From Ophryocystis elektroscirrha (taxonomy: Eukaryota; Apicomplexa; Conoidasida; Neogregarinorida; Ophryocystidae): DNA of 27,205 bases. Made by a program: the position numbers and the translations under genes. Of this stretch, positions 22,641-27,205 are shown piece after piece. A model generated the notes under the pieces. It was given only the letters and a program-made list of their open reading frames with translations. It did not search any database and was not told the DNA's origin. Each line of letters opens with the position of its first letter. Position 1 is the stretch's first letter. The stretch is taken from assembly GCA_030141585.1 (NCBI GenBank), contig JAQIFP010000080.1, positions 1 through 27,205 of the forward strand. Reading direction: 5' to 3'.

Positions 22641-22692
22641 ATATAATAGTGTAAAAATAAAATTAAATCATAATTGGGCAATATATAAAGTA

Positions 22693-25454
22693 TTAATTTT
22701 CGTCATCTTCGTCAGATTCTTCTTCCTCAAAAATAGTTTCAGCTTGATTATTTTCAGTATTATTAATCCAAGCAAACCAAGATAGCATCTGATTAACATC
22801 AATGTATGTAAATGCCATTACACTATATAATATATACATATATAGAGCCTATTAATTACAAAATTAATTTATGCCCTTATGTTATACATTGCAGTCAGAA
22901 ACTACAATTTACCATGTTCAATATATTTAGATTATTATATATTTTTTCCATTTGTCGAGTCAACGCAAGAAAAAAATATATTATACAATTTATATATAAT
23001 GAATTATTAATATGTAAACGTTATATAATTATTGATCTATTTATATTGAGCACAGTTAAAGGGCATTAGACTGACTCGTAAAATTTATAATTTATCCATA
23101 CCTGGAATATTGCCGTAGATCTTCCAGGAGTTTCGTCTTCAGTAAACAGATACCACTAAGGAGAAAAATTTATTAGATAAATAAATGAAAATATGTATAT
23201 TATTTATACTTACCTTTTTGAAAGTAGCCTCGTTTATAATCTCGTTAAAATAAAATGCATCCCAAATAGCCTCTATGAGTGTAAGTCCAGTAGTAATTTT
23301 AGGGAATTTCATAGCTGGAATCTTTTTCATAAATCATATCAAATATACCGTTCAAAATAGTTATGGTGATTTGTAAGAATAAAAAGTGAGAATCTTCTAT
23401 ATAACTGTTCTCAAGTAAATGAAGTAAAAGAGGTTTAATTTTCTTAGCCAGAACATGAATACTTTTCATTCTTTCTAGATCAGTCATTTTTGTATTTAAA
23501 CTTTGTTTTAAAGTATCTGAAAAAAAAAAAAAAAAAAGTATATTGCTTAGAAAAACATACCGTATGATTCAAGAATAAAGGCTTTTGCCAAAACTGCACT
23601 AGATATGAAAGTATCCATTTCTCCCTTATAAACTATATTTACATATAATTTGCTTACTGTCTTGAGACTTTCATCAATTGTGTTTCTTAAGTTTACATCA
23701 GTATTATTGGAACGCAAAAAATTTTTGACACTTTCTACAAAATAATAGATATAAAAAAAAAAAAAAAAAAAATCACCTTCTACGTCCGTATTTTTTTTTG
23801 ATGTTTCTAACTGTACTTCAGTGCTAAGTATTTGTTCTAAGGTTTTAATTATGTTTGTTTCCCTTTTAGTGACATTTTTTTTTTTTTTTTGCTCTTCAAT
23901 AACTTTACGGTAACGTGTTTTAACTGACTCTTCAGCTGGTTGTTCCGAGGACTGTGGTGCAATATCAACTTTTTTTTGGAGGTAAGAATCTAAAGCTTGC
24001 ACTAAGGATTCTTTTTTTTTTGACTGAGTACTTTTTAATGTACTTTGACCAAATTTTTTCTGCCTGTAAGAAGAATCCATTAATAAATCTAATTGGGGAT
24101 CAATTGGTTTAATTTCTCTATTTTTTTTATATTCGTCTATTGGCTTCTTTCTTATAGTAATAAATTCCGTCTCTTCTTCTTTTTTGACTTCTTCGAGTTT
24201 ATTAGCTTCTTGTCCCTTCGAAGTTGCCTCGTTAATGGATTCAGGTTCTTCTTTTATTGAATTTTTTGAGTCCAATTCTTTGTTAAACTCCAATTGATCC
24301 TTTAATTTTGCTTCTTTATCTGAATCCATTTTTTTACTTATTTGTGATTCCTCAGATACTTTGAAATCTTTTGGTTCATCCGTTTCTTCACTCGATTTAG
24401 CTTCCTTTTTCACCTCTAGCTCTTTCTCAAACGCTACTTCAGGCTTTGTCTCAACTTCAACATCTTTTTTTTCAACATCTTTTTCTTCAACATCTTTTTC
24501 TTCAACATCTTTTTCTTCAACATCTTTTTCTTCAATATCTTTTTTTTCAATAGCATCAATTTTTTTTTTTTCATCTTCTTCCATAAATTGGCGAGACTCT
24601 TTTTTTATACTATCGGTATCAAAAGAAACTTTTGTTTTTAATTCACTTTTACTATCGTCAAAATCTGGGTCACTTTTTTTAACGATTTTTTGAGACTGTG
24701 GAGCTTCATCGTTGCTTGCGTTTTCGTCTAAAACAGCGAACCGGTTCAATTTTCCAGACTCAGAATTATCTCTGTTTATTTCTACAAATTTAGCTTCATT
24801 TTTCGCTGAATCTGTAACAGAAAGTCCTCCCGATCTCCAATTTTTAAAATTGACAGAATCATTTTTGTTCATACTTCCGAAATCTTTATCATTTGGGTGA
24901 CGATATGAACTAGGCTTGGAAACATTAGCATCATTTTGTGATTCAATGGGAGTGGTTCTTCTCCATATTCCACCTCCATCAGTTCCTCCTTTCGACTTAT
25001 AAGAAGACTCAGGATATCGACTCTGCATTGATTTCTCAGCTTCTAATAATGTCTTCCTTGAGGGCAAATTGCTTCTACTAAAAGCGAGATTGTCAGACTG
25101 GGAATTTGATGACCAGGCAGTGTTTGTGTTACTCTTGTATGGTTTTTCTCCTATTGAAGCACTACTACTTTTAAACTTATCACTGCTATCAAATTTGGAC
25201 AATGGTTTCTGCTGCCTCCATCCTCCTTCATCTGGTTTGCTTGTATCAAATCGATTTTGGTTGTAAAATCTGTTGAAACCACCTAGTTAGAATGCATAAA
25301 AAAAAAAAAAAAAAAAAATACCTTGTTTGGGACCGTCTCCATTTTGATCAGTCAAACTATAACTATATGTTGCTTCATCAAAGTCATCTTTATCTCCAGT
25401 TTCTTTGATAAAATCAATTAAAGAAACTTTGATTCCTTTAACTTTAGGAGGCAT
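22693..25454 (-). CDS. W2-domain protein related to eIF4G/eIF5 C-termini, with long charged linker
   Basis: Exons 25454-25322, 25282-23777, 23734-23561, 23516-23349, 23314-23214, 23155-23102 and 22788-22693 give 743 residues. The C-terminal part resembles the W2 (HEAT-type) domain of eIF4G, eIF5 and eIF2B-epsilon: LIEAIWDAFYFNEIINEATF, KKW, then a final helix MLSWFAWI and an acidic tail (EEEESDEDDEN). The preceding ~110 residues are helical and would form the rest of a HEAT array. The N-terminus has KVKGIKVSLIDFIKE, which recalls the SLTDFL motif of eIF4B-type proteins, followed by an RG/Asn-rich part. The middle is a highly charged Lys/Glu linker with KDVEE repeats. A role in translation initiation, by binding eIF2 or a kinase or scaffold, is inferred. 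No MIF4G domain is seen. Introns 39, 42, 44, 34, 58 and 313 nt. Confidence 0.75.
24462..24555. repeat. 15-nt in-frame coding repeat (KDVEE)
   Basis: Tandem TTCAACATCTTTTTC units within the W2-protein exon encode about five copies of Lys-Asp-Val-Glu-Glu. The unit keeps the frame, so copy number can change without breaking the gene. Confidence 0.9.
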
Positions 25455-25570
25455 TTAGTGCAAAACCTTTACTGTACTGGTCTAACAGATATATAAATAA
25501 AAATTTGTTTATAGTTAGAACAATATATAATAACCATAATATTTTTTTTTATAAAAAAAAAAAAAAAAAG

Positions 25571-27205
25571 TTAACAGCTACATACACTAGAAACAGCACG
25601 TTTATACATATCTTGCAAACGATGAAAAATATTTTTTGAGAAATTTGTATTTAGCGAAGTTTTACAATAACCTTCATCCTCATGTGACCGTATTTCTTTT
25701 AAAGATGATTTATGTGTATTTATTAGAGGCGTTTGATGTATCTGATATGGGACATTGTACCCCTTAGAAATGTCCTTGGTGTATTCAACATAATTTGGGT
25801 CTTGTTTGATTTGATCCAGTTGCTTATTTAACAACTCATCTAATTCATCAGGAACCGCTTCTTTATTTAAGGAATTCAAGTTACTCAAACTATGCTCACT
25901 TTTTTTGATTCCCGTTAATTCCTATTTTTTTTTTACACATATAAGCACGTACTTTACTAAGGCTTTTACTGTATATACCCGAACTGCGAATACGCCTCAA
26001 AATTGACTACAAAAAAAAAAAGATCTACTTTTTTTTTACAATACCTCATTTGATTTTTTAGTCTCAGCATCAAGCTTTATTACTGAACTTCCTTGTCTTA
26101 AGGATGTTTGTTCCTGCATAATAAAAAATTAATATTAATCAAAAATAATTTTTAATATATGCATGCAAGTTACCTCTATATCGTAATATATTTTCCCATG
26201 CTTCAAAAAATAATTTTCTTCTAAAAAAAATTTAATTAATGTAATTCAAATATAATATAAAACATAACATATATATACAAATGTTATACATGCATATTAT
26301 ATATATATGTTTACATTTTCGATTGTTTCTAATTTTCAATAATTCACTATATATACATATTAAGCATATGTTGTATACTGTATACGTTATATAAATGTAT
26401 GTATATACATATATAGCGTATGTATATACTTATATAAATATGCAAATATATACACAAATTATATTATATTTATAATAATTGAATATATATATAAGTATAT
26501 ATATACGTTATATATACGCTATATATAGCGTATATGTATACTAGTATAAATATGGATACATATATACACATTATTATTGCTATATTTGCATATATAAAAT
26601 ATTAAGGTATCATATATAAAAATATGTATAGCGTATATATATAGCGTATATATATAGCATAAATATATAGCATATATATAGCCTATATATTTAGCGAATA
26701 TATATAGCGTATATATATAACGTATATATATAGCAAATATATATAGCATAAATATATAGCATATATATATAGCATATATATATTCATATATAAATAGTAT
26801 TGTTAATATATTGGTATAATATAGAATATTAAGGTATTATGTATATATATTTATTACTTTCGACCGATAAATTATTGAAGCTGGATATGTTTCGGGAGTT
26901 TTTGTATTCAAGACCACTTGTAAAACTCGAAAGTTTATCGCAGCTTTGACTGAAACTAGCCCTTGTAGTTGCCGTGGATAAATTGCTACCTAATTCCACA
27001 AGATTTTTTTTTCCGTTACTATCATAAGACTCGAATTCGCTTTTTACTGAAACATTTTTAGACATAATTTCATCTTCAGCTCTAAGCTTGTCCAATAATT
27101 TATTTTCTTCAATATTCATATCTGTTCTATTTAAAGGATTTTTCATAAATTCTTCTTCGAGTAAATCTTCAATCACTAATTCTTCTTCAAGTGGATCTTT
27201 AATCA
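25571..27205 (-). CDS. unknown charged protein, five visible exons, 5' end beyond the window
   Basis: Exons, in transcription order: 27205-26858 (partial), 26220-26174, 26113-26045, 26006-25953 and 25921-25571, with introns of 637, 60, 38 and 31 nt. The frame is consistent through all joins and ends at TAA 25571-25573. The first part is acidic (IKDPLEEELVIEDLLEEEF), followed by Ser-rich sequence; the middle reads ENYFLKHGKIYYDIE then EQTSLRQGSSVIKLD; the last exon contains DELDELLNKQLDQIKQD and ends MYKRAVSSVCSC. The 54-nt exon 26006-25953 (RRIRSSGIYSKSLSK) sits between two short introns and could be skipped without changing frame. No family recognised and no catalytic or membrane motif is visible. 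Confidence 0.65.
26221..26857 (-). repeat. long intron filled with TATATAGCGTA-type repeats
   Basis: The 637-nt intron holds degenerate copies of a TATATAGC(G/A)TA word, especially at 26500-26790, with TA runs around it. The GC step recurring in otherwise pure AT sequence marks an imperfect minisatellite rather than a simple TA run. Confidence 0.85.

Noticed and set aside
24361..24900. Ser/Phe-rich plus-strand frames
   Set aside because: Reverse complement of the Lys/Glu-rich linker of the W2 protein.
26240..26830. Possible CRISPR-like or satellite array
   Set aside because: Units are short, degenerate and without unique spacers; it is an intronic AT-rich minisatellite in a eukaryote.
1..27205. 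tRNA, rRNA, transposase or integrase genes
   Set aside because: I looked for these and found no cloverleaf-like, rRNA-like or mobile-element sequence; a covariance-model search would be needed to exclude small RNAs.

Overview
This is nuclear DNA of an AT-rich, intron-dense eukaryote, most likely an apicomplexan protist. The main evidence is a secreted protein (2610-7388, minus) that combines a signal peptide, a fibronectin-type-II-like module, a coiled coil, a PA14 domain, a discoidin-like module and an LCCL domain. That layout is typical of the CCp/LAP family (CCp5/FNPA branch) of apicomplexan sexual-stage proteins. The standard code is used: TAA, TAG and TGA all end reading frames. Coding sequence is split by very short GT-AG introns, mostly 29-39 nt, with a minority of 100-640 nt that carry AT microsatellites. 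I cannot place the organism below Apicomplexa. All exon joins are manual readings of frame and splice signals, with no transcript evidence.

Layout, left to right: a small ankyrin-like gene (minus, 123-438); a divergent unknown helical gene (plus, 774-2543); the CCp/LCCL gene (minus, 27 exons); a DHHC palmitoyltransferase (minus, 7584-9115); a gene-poor AT-rich stretch; phosphatidylinositol synthase (minus, 10356-11095); an unknown gene with two Cys clusters (plus, 11461-13203); a basic Ser-rich unknown gene (minus, 13317-16454); two small unknown genes (minus, 16864-17297 and 17804-18329); a 12-nt tandem array; the V-type ATPase catalytic subunit A (plus, 18688-21390, its N-terminal exon not visible); an intronless selenophosphate-synthetase homologue (minus, 21448-22539); a W2-domain (eIF4G/eIF5-like) protein (minus, 22693-25454); and a multi-exon unknown gene that runs off the right edge (minus, 25571-27205).

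The genes do not form an operon or a shared pathway: they are mainly housekeeping membrane and translation functions plus lineage-specific proteins. The most striking item is the SelD homologue. It keeps the fold motifs of selenophosphate synthetase but has lost the catalytic Cys and Lys and the metal-binding Asp residues, so it looks like a conserved pseudoenzyme. Next are the extreme intron size distribution, a likely assembly collapse or unusual 5' structure at the array between the gene at 17804 and the V-ATPase gene, and a natural Cys-to-Val change in the V-ATPase P-loop.
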